The translations under genes were made by a program, and so were the position numbers. Of a DNA stretch of 7,469 nt, positions 1 through 6,884 are shown piece after piece. Source of the stretch: Pseudomonadota bacterium (GTDB lineage: Bacteria; Pseudomonadota; Gammaproteobacteria; Burkholderiales; Rhodocyclaceae). Below the pieces are notes generated by a model, which saw nothing but the letters and a program-made list of their open reading frames with translations, was not told where the DNA came from and ran no database searches. Where the stretch lies: NCBI GenBank assembly GCA_030917225.1, contig JAUPVD010000339.1, positions 1-7,469 on the forward strand, in the 5' to 3' direction. Position 1 is the first letter of the stretch. The number at the start of each line of letters is the position of its first letter.

Positions 1-1
1 A

Positions 2-1468
2 TCTGGCATCCGCGCGCTGCGCTGCTTCGGCGCCACGGTCGACTATCTGGTGCCCGACCGTTTCGTGCATGGCTACGGGCTGTCCCCCTCGGTGGTCGAC
101 CTTGCAGCAACGATGTCGCCCGACCTGATCGTCACCGTCGATAACGGCATCGCCAGCAACGAGGGCGTTGCCCGCGCCAACGAACTCGGCATCGCGGTGC
201 TGGTCACCGACCACCATCTGCCGGGCGAAACGCTGCCGGCAGCCGAATGCATCGTCAATCCCAACCAGCCCGGCTGCGACTTCGAATCGAAGTGCATCGC
301 CGGCGTTGGCGTCATGTTCTACATCATGCTCGCGCTGCGTGCCGAGCTGCGCGAGCGCGGCTGGTTTGCCGCAGGCTCGGGGCACACTGAACCCAATCTC
401 GGTGCCCTGCTCGACCTCGTTGCCCTTGGCACGGTGGCCGACGTGGTCAAGCTCGACCGCAACAACCGCGTCCTCGTCAGCCAGGGCTTGAAGCGCATGC
501 GCGAGGGCAAGCTGACACCGGGCGTCGCCGCCCTCTTCCGGGCTGCGGGGCGTGACCCGACCAAGGCTTCCACCTATGACCTCGGCTTCATGGTCGGCCC
601 GCGACTCAATGCCGCCGGCCGCCTCTCCGACATGGCGCTGGGTATCGAATGTCTGTCGACCGACGACCCGGCGCGCGCACTGAACATCGCCCAGCAGCTC
701 GATGCGCTGAACCGCGAGCGCCGCGAGATCGAAGCCGCAATGATGGACAAAGCGCAGGAACAGGTCCTGGCTTTGCTGGAAAGCATTGACATCGCCGACA
801 CCGCCGGCATCGCGCTGTTCGATGCCAGCTGGCATCAGGGCGTGGTCGGCATCGTCGCCTCGCGCATCAAGGAAAAGCTGCACCGGCCGGTATTCGCCTT
901 TGCCCGCGCCGACGAAACTGGCGGCCAGTTGCGTGGCTCGGGCCGCTCGATTCCCGGCCTGCACCTGCGCGATGCGCTCGACCTGGTCTCGAAACGGGCA
1001 CCGGGCCTGTTGAAGAAATTCGGCGGCCACGCCGCAGCAGCCGGCGTCACCATCGACGAAGCCGACTTCCCGCGCTTCCGCGACCTGTTTGCCGAAATCG
1101 CCGGCGAACTACTGGCCGAGGACGACCTGACGCGCAGCCTGCATACCGACGGCAGCCTGGAAAGCGCCTATTTCTCGCTGGAAACTGCACGCCTGCTGGA
1201 AGCGCAGATCTGGGGGCAAGGCTTTCCCGCGCCGCTGTTCGAGGGCCGCTTCAAGGTCGAGGCGCAGCGCGTGCTCAAGGACAAGCACCTCAAGCTGCGG
1301 CTGCGTCTGGGCGAGCTGCGCTTCGACGCCATCCAGTTCAATTTCAGCACCACGCCGGGGCACGAGGTGCATGCCGCCTATCGCCTGAGCATCAACGACT
1401 ACAACGGGGTGCAGAGCGTGCAGTTGATGATCGAGCACCTGCAGAACGTGCAGCAAATCAAGGCTTGA
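2..1468 (+). CDS. recJ: Single-stranded-DNA-specific 5'-3' exonuclease RecJ (5' end outside the window)
   Basis: RecJ degrades single-stranded DNA 5' to 3' in RecF-pathway recombination and in mismatch and base-excision repair, in the cytoplasm. The reading frame is open from base 2 (488 residues before TGA), so the gene starts upstream; family members are about 560-580 aa, so some 80 N-terminal residues including the first DHH-family Asp motif are missing. Visible signatures are VDNG (metal-binding motif), TDHH at about 206-217 (the DHH motif), and LDLVALGTVADVV. The DHHA1 part follows, with WHQGVVGIVASRIKEK, a GQLRGSGRS stretch and FGGHAAAAG near 1019-1045. The C-terminal 120 or so residues fit the OB-fold substrate-binding domain. 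A GTG at 50 is an internal codon, not the start. The 3' end overlaps the convergent regulator gene by 11 bases. In E. coli recJ directly precedes prfB; here three genes intervene. Confidence 0.96.
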   Translation, partial: SGIRALRCFGATVDYLVPDRFVHGYGLSPSVVDLAATMSPDLIVTVDNGIASNEGVARANELGIAVLVTDHHLPGETLPAAECIVNPNQPGCDFESKCIAGVGVMFYIMLALRAELRERGWFAAGSGHTEPNLGALLDLVALGTVADVVKLDRNNRVLVSQGLKRMREGKLTPGVAALFRAAGRDPTKASTYDLGFMVGPRLNAAGRLSDMALGIECLSTDDPARALNIAQQLDALNRERREIEAAMMDKAQEQVLALLESIDIADTAGIALFDASWHQGVVGIVASRIKEKLHRPVFAFARADETGGQLRGSGRSIPGLHLRDALDLVSKRAPGLLKKFGGHAAAAGVTIDEADFPRFRDLFAEIAGELLAEDDLTRSLHTDGSLESAYFSLETARLLEAQIWGQGFPAPLFEGRFKVEAQRVLKDKHLKLRLRLGELRFDAIQFNFSTTPGHEVHAAYRLSINDYNGVQSVQLMIEHLQNVQQIKA

Positions 1469-2942
1469 GCACCTTGAACACGTTTGCAAGGTCTTCTACC
1501 GCCGCCTTCATTTCATCTGGCGTGTAAGCCGCAAATCCCATGAGGAAACCGGCTTTTTGCTCGCTCGATGCATGCAGTGCCGTCAGCCCGAGAAGCTCGA
1601 TCCCGGCTTGTCGGGCCGATTCGACAACCTTGCGTTCCGGCAGGCCTCCGGTGAGGAGGCAAGGCATCTGCAGCCCGCCCACCGGCACCCTGGGTTCGAC
1701 ATCGTCACTCAGGTGCGTGCGTACAAGCCGCACCAGCACATCGAGCCGACCGGCGTAGACGCCCCGCATGGCGCGAACGTAGGCGCCGAAATGCCCTGCG
1801 TCGATGAAGCGCGCCAAGGTCAGCTGGGGAATCGATGCGCTATGCCCGTCCAATAAGGTCCGCGCCACCGTCATCGGTGCCACGAGCTGCGGCGGCAGGA
1901 CCATGTAGCCGATGCGCAGCCCGGGAAACAGGGACTTGGTGAAGGTGCCGATATAGATCGTCCGGTCGTACGCATCGAGCCCTTGTATGCAGGCCGTGGG
2001 CTTCCCGGCATAGTGGAACTCGCTGTCGTAATCGTCTTCGATGATCCAGGCTTGATGCTGTCGCGCCCATTCGATGACCGCGAGCCGCCGATCCAGCGCC
2101 AGGGTCGCACCGGTCGGGAACTGATGCGAAGGCGTCAGAAAGACCGCCTTGGCCGATGACGCGGCATCGTGCAGGCAATCCACTCTCATACCCTCGGCAT
2201 CGAGAGGAACGGGGACGCATTCCAGACCGGCGGCGCCGAATGCCTTGCGCACCCCGACGTACACCGGATCTTCGATGAAGATCCGGTCACCGGCATCGAG
2301 CAGCACGGTAGCGCACAGCGTCATCGCCTGCTGCGAGCTGGTCAGCACCAGAACACGCTCTGGCGTGGCACGAGCCCCCCGTTCCAGATTGATGTAGTCG
2401 GCAATGGCACGCCGCAACGGCGCCATTCCCTGTGGGTGGCTATGGGCCAGAGCTTTGGTTCCGTACTCCTTCAGCACCTGGCGCTGCAGTCGCTCCCAGA
2501 TTTGCAGCGGAAAGCTGCGCGTTTCCGGAACACCCGGCGCGAACGGACGCGGTGCCAGAGACTCACCCACTCCACCGCCCTGAACCATGGCCGCACCACG
2601 CTGGCTGAGACGGACCTGCTGCGGCGAGAAGCCGGAACACTGCCGCGCACTGCGTTTTGGCAAATGCTGCACCCGCTCCGAGACAACGCTGCCGCTGCCC
2701 ACACGTCGTTCGATGAATCCTTCTGCATGCAACTGGCTGTAGGCCGACTCGACCGTATCGCGCGAAACGCCCAGAGAAAGTGCCAACCCGCGCGATGCCG
2801 GCAGCGGCTTGCCTGCTTCAAGGGCGCCATCGAGGATCAGCTGCCGGATGGCGCGCTGGATTCGCGCATGCAGCGGGAAGCTGCTGTAAGCAGGATCGCT
2901 CAGCCAGGTCTTTACCGATTCGAGTTGAGCATGCTTGAACAA
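1458..2942 (-). CDS. MocR-family transcriptional regulator (GntR winged helix fused to a class I aminotransferase-like PLP domain)
   Basis: The protein has 494 aa, the usual MocR length. Residues about 15-90 form a GntR-type winged helix-turn-helix (FPLHARIQRAIRQLIL, then LPASRGLALSLGVSRDTVESAY and the wing GFIERRVGSGSVV). Residues about 130-494 are a fold-type I aminotransferase domain. It contains SSQQAMTL (202-209), EDPVY, LTPSHQFPTG (269-278), WIIEDDYDSEFHY (299-311) and TFTKSLFPGLRIGY (333-346). Lys336 is the predicted PLP Schiff-base lysine. Family members bind DNA as dimers and use the PLP domain as a sensor of PLP or an amino ligand (PdxR, GabR, TauR, EhuR); they are not thought to be working transaminases. 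The start is TTG: no ATG or GTG lies between the upstream in-frame stop and the winged helix, and AAAGG sits 8 bases before it. It is divergent from the transporter and SHMT genes, so those are its likely targets, together with its own promoter. The effector cannot be told from the sequence. Confidence 0.93.
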   Translation of the reverse strand: MFKHAQLESVKTWLSDPAYSSFPLHARIQRAIRQLILDGALEAGKPLPASRGLALSLGVSRDTVESAYSQLHAEGFIERRVGSGSVVSERVQHLPKRSARQCSGFSPQQVRLSQRGAAMVQGGGVGESLAPRPFAPGVPETRSFPLQIWERLQRQVLKEYGTKALAHSHPQGMAPLRRAIADYINLERGARATPERVLVLTSSQQAMTLCATVLLDAGDRIFIEDPVYVGVRKAFGAAGLECVPVPLDAEGMRVDCLHDAASSAKAVFLTPSHQFPTGATLALDRRLAVIEWARQHQAWIIEDDYDSEFHYAGKPTACIQGLDAYDRTIYIGTFTKSLFPGLRIGYMVLPPQLVAPMTVARTLLDGHSASIPQLTLARFIDAGHFGAYVRAMRGVYAGRLDVLVRLVRTHLSDDVEPRVPVGGLQMPCLLTGGLPERKVVESARQAGIELLGLTALHASSEQKAGFLMGFAAYTPDEMKAAVEDLANVFKVLKP

Positions 2943-2969
2943 TTGGTCTGCCTTTAATCAATTAATTGG
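2941..2969. promoter_or_regulatory. Candidate MocR operator: direct AATTGG repeats plus a CAATTAATTG palindrome
   Basis: AATTGG occurs at 2941-2946 and again at 2964-2969, 23 bases apart and in the same orientation; the bases after each are also alike (TCTG and CTGG). The second copy overlaps a perfect 10-base palindrome, CAATTAATTG, at 2959-2968. MocR regulators (GabR, PdxR) are known to bind direct repeats about two helical turns apart, so this layout fits an operator. The repeats lie between the proposed MocR -10 element and its start codon, which would suit autorepression. Assignment as an operator is inference. Confidence 0.4.
2951..2955 (-). promoter_or_regulatory. Ribosome binding site supporting the TTG start of the MocR gene
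   Basis: Read on the minus strand this is AAAGG, 8 bases before the TTG codon at 2942-2940. An in-frame TGA lies a few codons upstream, with no ATG or GTG between. This is why TTG was chosen as the start. Confidence 0.6.
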
Positions 2970-2985
2970 CTGGGCGCAACGTGCC

Positions 2986-3013
2986 ATTTTAAAGCTATAA
3001 AACTAGCGTGCAA
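2986..3013 (-). promoter_or_regulatory. Putative promoter of the MocR gene
   Basis: On the minus strand, TTGCAC (3013-3008) and TAAAAT (2991-2986) are separated by 16 bases. The -10 is one base off consensus; the -35 matches only its TTG. This would give a start of transcription near 2979 and a leader of about 35 bases holding the AATTGG repeats. It is a by-eye match only. Confidence 0.35.
2996..3001 (+). promoter_or_regulatory. Putative -10 element for the benE-like–glyA transcript
   Basis: TATAAA lies 46 bases before the transporter start, in the only AT-rich stretch of the divergent region. No convincing -35 hexamer is found 16-18 bases upstream (that stretch is GC-rich), which would fit an activator-dependent promoter. 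It sits inside a small inverted repeat, GCTA (2994-2997) and TAGC (3004-3007), and overlaps the spacer of the proposed opposite promoter, so the two transcripts may compete. Confidence 0.3.
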
Positions 3014-3034
3014 GTCTGATCAAACCTTATCGTC

Positions 3035-3039
3035 AGGAA
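3035..3039 (+). promoter_or_regulatory. Ribosome binding site of the benE-like gene
   Basis: AGGAA lies 8 bases before the ATG at 3048 and fixes this start over later in-frame ATG codons. Confidence 0.6.
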
Positions 3040-3047
3040 CGCAGCTC

Positions 3048-4301
3048 ATGACCACACCTTCTCCTTCGCCGATCCGGCTGAACGACCTTACCCACCCCGT
3101 TGTAGCCGGGCTGATCTCGGTCATCGTCAACTACGGCGGTACCTTCATACTGGTCTTCCAGGCTGCCAAGGTGGCCGGTCTCGACCCGGAGATGACGGCT
3201 TCGTGGGTGTGGTCCGTTTCAATCGGTGTCGGGGTTACCGGGATCATCCTCAGCTGGCTCACCCGCGAACCGATCATCACCGCCTGGTCGACGCCGGCGG
3301 CGGCATTCCTCGTCACGACATTGGCGACAGCCCCCTACGCCGAGGCCGTAGGCGCCTATCTGATTTCGGCTGCAGCCTTCGTCCTGCTCGGGCTGTCGGG
3401 CTATTTCGATAAACTCATCCGTCTGATTCCGCCCGGCGTAGCCGCTGGTCTGCTGGCAGGCATCCTGCTGCAGTTCGGCATCGGCGCCTTCGGCGGCATG
3501 AATGTCGATCCGCTGCTGGCGGGGTTGTTGATCATGGCTTACGTGACGCTCAAGCGTCTGTCCGCACGCTATGCCGTGGTCGGCATTCTGGTGCTCGGAC
3601 TCGGTTTCCTGCTCGTTCAGGGACGCATCGACCTTTCCGGCGTGGCACTGAAATTCGCCGCACCGGTATTCACCACGCCGGCGTTTTCGCTCAACGCCTT
3701 GTTGAGCATCGCCCTGCCCCTGTTTCTGATTACCCTGACCGGCCAGTACATGCCCGGCATGCTGGTGCTGCGCAACGATGGATTCAGGACCAGCGCCAAC
3801 CCGATCGTGACCGTCACCGGTATCGGCTCCCTGCTGATGGCGCCATTCGGCTCCCATGCCTTCAACATCGCCGCCATCACGGCAGCCATCTGCACTGGCA
3901 GGGAATCCCACGAAGATCCGTCGAAACGCTGGATTGCCGGCATCGCCGCAGGTGTCTTCTACATCCTCGTCGGCATCTTCGGCGTGACGCTCGCCGCGCT
4001 TTTCATGGCCTTTCCGGCAACCTTCATCACCACGCTGGCCGGTCTGGCACTGCTTGGCACCATTGGCGGCAGCCTTGCCGGCGCCATGGCCGACGTCAGA
4101 ACCCGTGAAGCCTCGTTGATCACCTTTCTGGCTGCCGCAGCGAACATCACCCTGTTCGGTATCGGCGGCGCATTCTGGGGGCTGATGATCGGCCTCGTCG
4201 CCTATGCGGCACTCAATGGCCGACTGCCTCAGCCAGACCAGACACCAGCGCAATGCACTCAGTCCCCAGTTCCGACGGTCAGCAAGCAGTCCGCAAGTTG
4301 A
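3048..4301 (+). CDS. BenE/YdcO-family inner-membrane transporter
   Basis: This is a polytopic membrane protein of 417 aa (E. coli YdcO is about 390). The family is named for BenE, the benzoate/proton symporter of Acinetobacter, and belongs to the APC superfamily. Alternating hydrophobic stretches suggest about 11-12 membrane segments from residue 17 to about 390, followed by a polar tail of 27 residues rich in Pro, Gln and Ser. Family motifs visible are PIITAWSTPAAAFL (75-88), LIPPGVAAGLLAGILLQFG (126-144), TGQYMPGMLVLRNDGF (231-246) and PFGSHAFNIAAITAAICTG (266-284). AGGAA sits 8 bases before the ATG. It is divergent from the MocR gene and 46 bases ahead of the SHMT gene with no terminator between, so the pair is probably one transcript. 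No aromatic ring-degradation genes are nearby, so benzoate is not supported as substrate; an amino acid-like or other organic acid is possible but unproven. Confidence 0.88.
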   Translation: MTTPSPSPIRLNDLTHPVVAGLISVIVNYGGTFILVFQAAKVAGLDPEMTASWVWSVSIGVGVTGIILSWLTREPIITAWSTPAAAFLVTTLATAPYAEAVGAYLISAAAFVLLGLSGYFDKLIRLIPPGVAAGLLAGILLQFGIGAFGGMNVDPLLAGLLIMAYVTLKRLSARYAVVGILVLGLGFLLVQGRIDLSGVALKFAAPVFTTPAFSLNALLSIALPLFLITLTGQYMPGMLVLRNDGFRTSANPIVTVTGIGSLLMAPFGSHAFNIAAITAAICTGRESHEDPSKRWIAGIAAGVFYILVGIFGVTLAALFMAFPATFITTLAGLALLGTIGGSLAGAMADVRTREASLITFLAAAANITLFGIGGAFWGLMIGLVAYAALNGRLPQPDQTPAQCTQSPVPTVSKQSAS

Positions 4302-4347
4302 TCAGCTTCTGAACCCAATACCTCACAGACCATAGGACCACACTTCC

Positions 4348-5613
4348 ATGCATGACAGATCCCTGACGCTCGCTGACTTCGACCCTGAACTATTCGAAGC
4401 AATCCAGAACGAAGAATACCGACAGGAAGAGCACGTCGAACTGATTGCCTCCGAGAACTACGCCAGCCCGTTGGTGATGGCTGTCCAGAATTCGGTGTTT
4501 ACAAACAAGTATGCTGAAGGCTACCCGGGCAAGCGCTACTACAGCGGATGCCAGAATGTAGACGTGGCCGAACGTCTGGCCATCGAGCGGGTCAAGCAGC
4601 TGTTCAACTGCGACTACGCCAACGTTCAGCCCCACTCCGGATCCCAAGCCAACGCGGCGGTGTTCCTGGCGCTGACCCATCCCGGCGATACCGTGATGGG
4701 CATGGCCCTCTCACAGGGAGGTCATCTCACCCATGGCAGCCCAGCGAACTTCTCCGGACAGCACTACAAGATCGTTTCCTACGGCCTTGATCCAGAAACG
4801 GGACTGATCGACTACGACGAAATGGAACGCATCGCACACGAAACCCACCCGAAAATGATTATTGGCGGCTTCTCGGCCTACTCACGGCACAAGGATTGGG
4901 CACGCATGCGAGCCATCGCCGACAAGGTAGGGGCAATCCTCTGGGTAGATATGGCTCACGTGGCAGGCCTGGTCGCTGCCGGCGAGTATCCGGACCCGCT
5001 ACCCCACGCCCATGTCGTGACCAGCACCACGCACAAGACCCTGCGCGGCCCACGCGGCGGAATTATCCTGGCCAAGGGGCAGGACGAGAGTTTCTACAAA
5101 AAGCTTGATTCTGCGGTGTTCCCAGGCAGCCAGGGCGGCCCCCTGATGCACATAATCGCCGCCAAGGCCGTGGCTTTCAAGGAAGCCCTGTCACCTGAGT
5201 TCAAGAGCTACCAGCGGCAAGTCGTAGCAAACGCCCGCGCTATGGCCGCCATATTCCTGTGCCGTGGCTACAGGATCGTATCCGGCGGTACCGACAATCA
5301 CCTGATCCTGATCGACCTTTCTACAAAACCCTACACCGGCAAGGATGCAGACGCAGCCCTTAGCGGAGCCTGCATCACGACAAACAAGAATTCGGTGCCG
5401 AATGACCAGCGCAGTCCCTTTGTGACGTCGGGACTACGCATCGGCACACCCGCCGTGACGACCCGAGGTTTCGGCACGGAGGAATGCGAAACGCTAGCCG
5501 GCTGGATATGCGACATCCTGGACTCACTGGAGGCAGGGGACAGAGAACAGGTCGCAAAGCAGGTTCAAAAACACGTAGCAGCCTTGTGCCGCATCTATCC
5601 TGTATATCGCTAG
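4348..5613 (+). CDS. glyA: Serine hydroxymethyltransferase (probable second, specialised copy)
   Basis: A cytosolic PLP enzyme of 421 aa, full length for the family (E. coli GlyA is 417). SHMT interconverts serine plus tetrahydrofolate with glycine plus 5,10-methylene-THF; relatives also cleave other beta-hydroxy amino acids or use alpha-methylserine. Active-site residues appear intact: Y55, E57 and Y65 in [14 protein letters not shown]126 in GGHLTHG, D201 and H204 in VDMAHVAG, Lys230 in [14 protein letters not shown] as the PLP lysine, and R364 in [14 protein letters not shown] for the substrate carboxylate. A weak AGGA lies 10 bases before the ATG. Codon use is unlike recJ and prfB: by eye I count seven GTA, three ATA and four CTA codons, which those genes hardly use. 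That, and the position behind a regulator and a transporter, argue for a dedicated paralogue and not the main housekeeping glyA. The exact substrate is unknown. Confidence 0.92.
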   Translation: MHDRSLTLADFDPELFEAIQNEEYRQEEHVELIASENYASPLVMAVQNSVFTNKYAEGYPGKRYYSGCQNVDVAERLAIERVKQLFNCDYANVQPHSGSQANAAVFLALTHPGDTVMGMALSQGGHLTHGSPANFSGQHYKIVSYGLDPETGLIDYDEMERIAHETHPKMIIGGFSAYSRHKDWARMRAIADKVGAILWVDMAHVAGLVAAGEYPDPLPHAHVVTSTTHKTLRGPRGGIILAKGQDESFYKKLDSAVFPGSQGGPLMHIIAAKAVAFKEALSPEFKSYQRQVVANARAMAAIFLCRGYRIVSGGTDNHLILIDLSTKPYTGKDADAALSGACITTNKNSVPNDQRSPFVTSGLRIGTPAVTTRGFGTEECETLAGWICDILDSLEAGDREQVAKQVQKHVAALCRIYPVYR

Positions 5614-5684
5614 GGCGAACGCCCGGAGGGCGCCATCGACAAGCCACGAGATCCTCTCCAAAAGCTCGTCACTATCGATGGGGC
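5613..5684 (+). other. Imperfect inverted-repeat structure after glyA
   Basis: The stop codon's last G opens a tight hairpin, GGGC (5613-5616) with GCCC (5621-5624), and GCCC could instead pair with GGGC at 5628-5631. A larger two-part stem follows: CCATCGA (5633-5639) pairs with TCGATGG (5675-5681), and inside it ACGAG (5646-5650) pairs with CTCGT (5665-5669) around a 14-base loop. No run of T follows, so it is not a standard intrinsic terminator. It could be an mRNA 3'-end stabiliser, a weak or Rho-assisted terminator, or a decayed repeat. Confidence 0.4.
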
Positions 5685-5704
5685 TTGCTGATCCGTCCCT
5701 GTAT

Positions 5705-5714
5705 CCGGCGCCGG
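5705..5714. repeat. Perfect 10-base palindrome CCGGCGCCGG
   Basis: This GC palindrome covers most of the place where the prfB -35 element would be expected (about 5711-5716). It may be a protein site or chance in GC-rich DNA. Confidence 0.3.
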
Positions 5715-5733
5715 GAGAGTCGGGGTTTCGCGC

Positions 5734-5739
5734 TATAAT
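5734..5739 (+). promoter_or_regulatory. Promoter -10 element of prfB
   Basis: A perfect TATAAT lies 34 bases before the prfB ATG, in otherwise GC-rich sequence. No good -35 hexamer is visible 16-18 bases upstream. Its presence suggests that prfB, the Ivy-like gene and perhaps lysS are transcribed independently of glyA. Confidence 0.6.
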
Positions 5740-5773
5740 TCGTGGTTCATTTTTACCCTACCCCGACCCCATC

Positions 5774-6881
5774 ATGGAAGCAGAACAGCTAAATGCCATC
5801 GCCAACCGGCTCGCCGACATTGCCCAGCGCAGTGGTGAGCTACGGAGGTATCTTTGACTACGATCACAAGCGTGAGCGCCTGACCCTCCTCAACCAGGAG
5901 ATGGAAGACCCGAAGATCTGGGATGACGCCAAGCGCGCCCAGGAACTCGGGCGCGAGAAGAAATCGCTGGAAGATATCGTGCTGGTGCTCGAAGCCGTCG
6001 AGGCCGGGCTCAACGACAGCCGCGAACTCTTCGACATGGGCAAGGACGAAGGCGACGACGACATGCTGCACGCCGTCGAAGCCGACGCTGACGGCATCGA
6101 GCAGAAGATTGCCGCCCTTGAATTCCGCCGCATGTTCAACAACCCGCAGGACCCGAACCCCTGCTTCCTGGAAATCCAGGCCGGCGCCGGCGGTACCGAA
6201 GCGCAGGACTGGGCGGCGATGCTGCTGCGCATGTACGTGCGCTACGGCGAGCGCAAGGGCTTTACGGTCGAAGTGCTGGAAGAATCGGAAGGCGACGTGG
6301 CCGGCATCAAGAGCGCCACGGTGCGTTTTGCCGGCGACTACTCGTATGGCCACCTGCGCACCGAGACCGGCATCCACCGTCTGGTGCGCAAGAGCCCGTT
6401 CGACTCGAACGCGCGCCGCCACACCTCGTTTACCAGCGTCTTCGTTTATCCGGAAGTCGATGACTCGATCGAGATCAACATCAACCCGGCCGATGTGCGT
6501 ACCGATACCTACCGGGCTTCCGGTGCCGGCGGCCAGCACATCAACAAGACCGACTCGGCGGTGCGCCTGACGCACATTCCGACCAACATCGTCGTGCAGT
6601 GCCAGAACGACCGTTCGCAGCACCGCAACCGCGACGAAGCCTGGAAGATGCTGCGCGCCCGCCTTTACGAACATGAACTGCGCAAGCAGCAGGCCGACCA
6701 GCAGAAACTGGAAGATGCCAAATCCGACATCGGCTGGGGCCACCAGATTCGCAGCTACGTGCTCGACCAGTCGCGCATCAAGGATCTTCGTACCAACTAT
6801 GAAGTCGGCAATACCCAGGGCGTGCTTGATGGCGACCTGCTCGACGACTTCATCGCCGCCAGCCTGAAACAGGGAGTCTGA
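5774..6881 (+). CDS. prfB: Peptide chain release factor 2 (RF2), made by programmed +1 frameshift
   Basis: RF2 recognises UGA and UAA stop codons and triggers peptide release on the ribosome. The first frame runs from ATG 5774 for 27 codons to an in-frame TGA at 5855-5857; the rest is in the +1 frame from GAC at 5856 to TGA 6879-6881, giving 368 aa joined (E. coli RF2 is 365). The join reads [13 protein letters not shown], typical of RF2. The SPF anticodon-like tripeptide at residues 207-209 (6393-6401) marks RF2 and not RF1. The catalytic GGQ is at 252-254 (6528-6536) in [21 protein letters not shown]. Residue 248, equivalent to E. coli 246, is Ala, the usual residue, not the Thr of E. coli K-12. 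No Shine-Dalgarno sequence is seen before the ATG (the leader is C-rich). An ATG at 5793 opens the long frame directly but would give the wrong N-terminus. The gene is not broken. Confidence 0.97.
5843..5858 (+). promoter_or_regulatory. prfB programmed +1 frameshift site
   Basis: CGGAGG (SD-like), then TAT, then the slippery CTT, the in-frame TGA and a following C: the bases read CGGAGGTATCTTTGAC. This is the classic autoregulatory site: when RF2 is scarce the ribosome pauses at TGA, the SD-like element three bases upstream of CTT pushes it, and the peptidyl-tRNA slips from CTT to TTT so that GAC is read next. E. coli has AGGGGG where this gene has CGGAGG; the rest is the same. Confidence 0.95.
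6871..6876 (+). promoter_or_regulatory. Ribosome binding site of the Ivy-like gene inside the prfB 3' end
   Basis: AGGGAG lies within the last prfB codons, 8 bases before the ATG at 6885. With only 3 bases between the prfB stop and this ATG, the two genes are very likely translationally coupled. Confidence 0.6.
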
Positions 6882-6884
6882 TTC

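Noticed and set aside
2169..2957. A 262-codon plus-strand open frame opposite the MocR gene
   Set aside because: It lies wholly antisense to the conserved regulator, has no family resemblance and no suitable ribosome binding site.
3219..4253. A 344-codon minus-strand open frame opposite the BenE-like gene
   Set aside because: Its Gly/Asp/Gln/Arg-rich composition mirrors hydrophobic codons on the other strand; no domain or ribosome site.
3048..4301. Annotating the transporter as a true benzoate importer of an aromatic degradation cluster
   Set aside because: No ring-cleavage or activation genes are in the window; the BenE family name alone does not fix the substrate.
4302..4347. Glycine or THF riboswitch ahead of glyA
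   Set aside because: Only 46 bases separate the genes, too short for either aptamer, and no matching conserved core is seen.
1458..5613. Insertion-sequence or integrase-borne island
   Set aside because: No transposase, integrase, tRNA attachment site or flanking direct repeat could be seen at the edges of the block.
5774..5857. prfB as a pseudogene because of the in-frame TGA after 27 codons
   Set aside because: The CGGAGG-TAT-CTT-TGA-C context is the known programmed frameshift site and the downstream frame is intact to the normal C-terminus.
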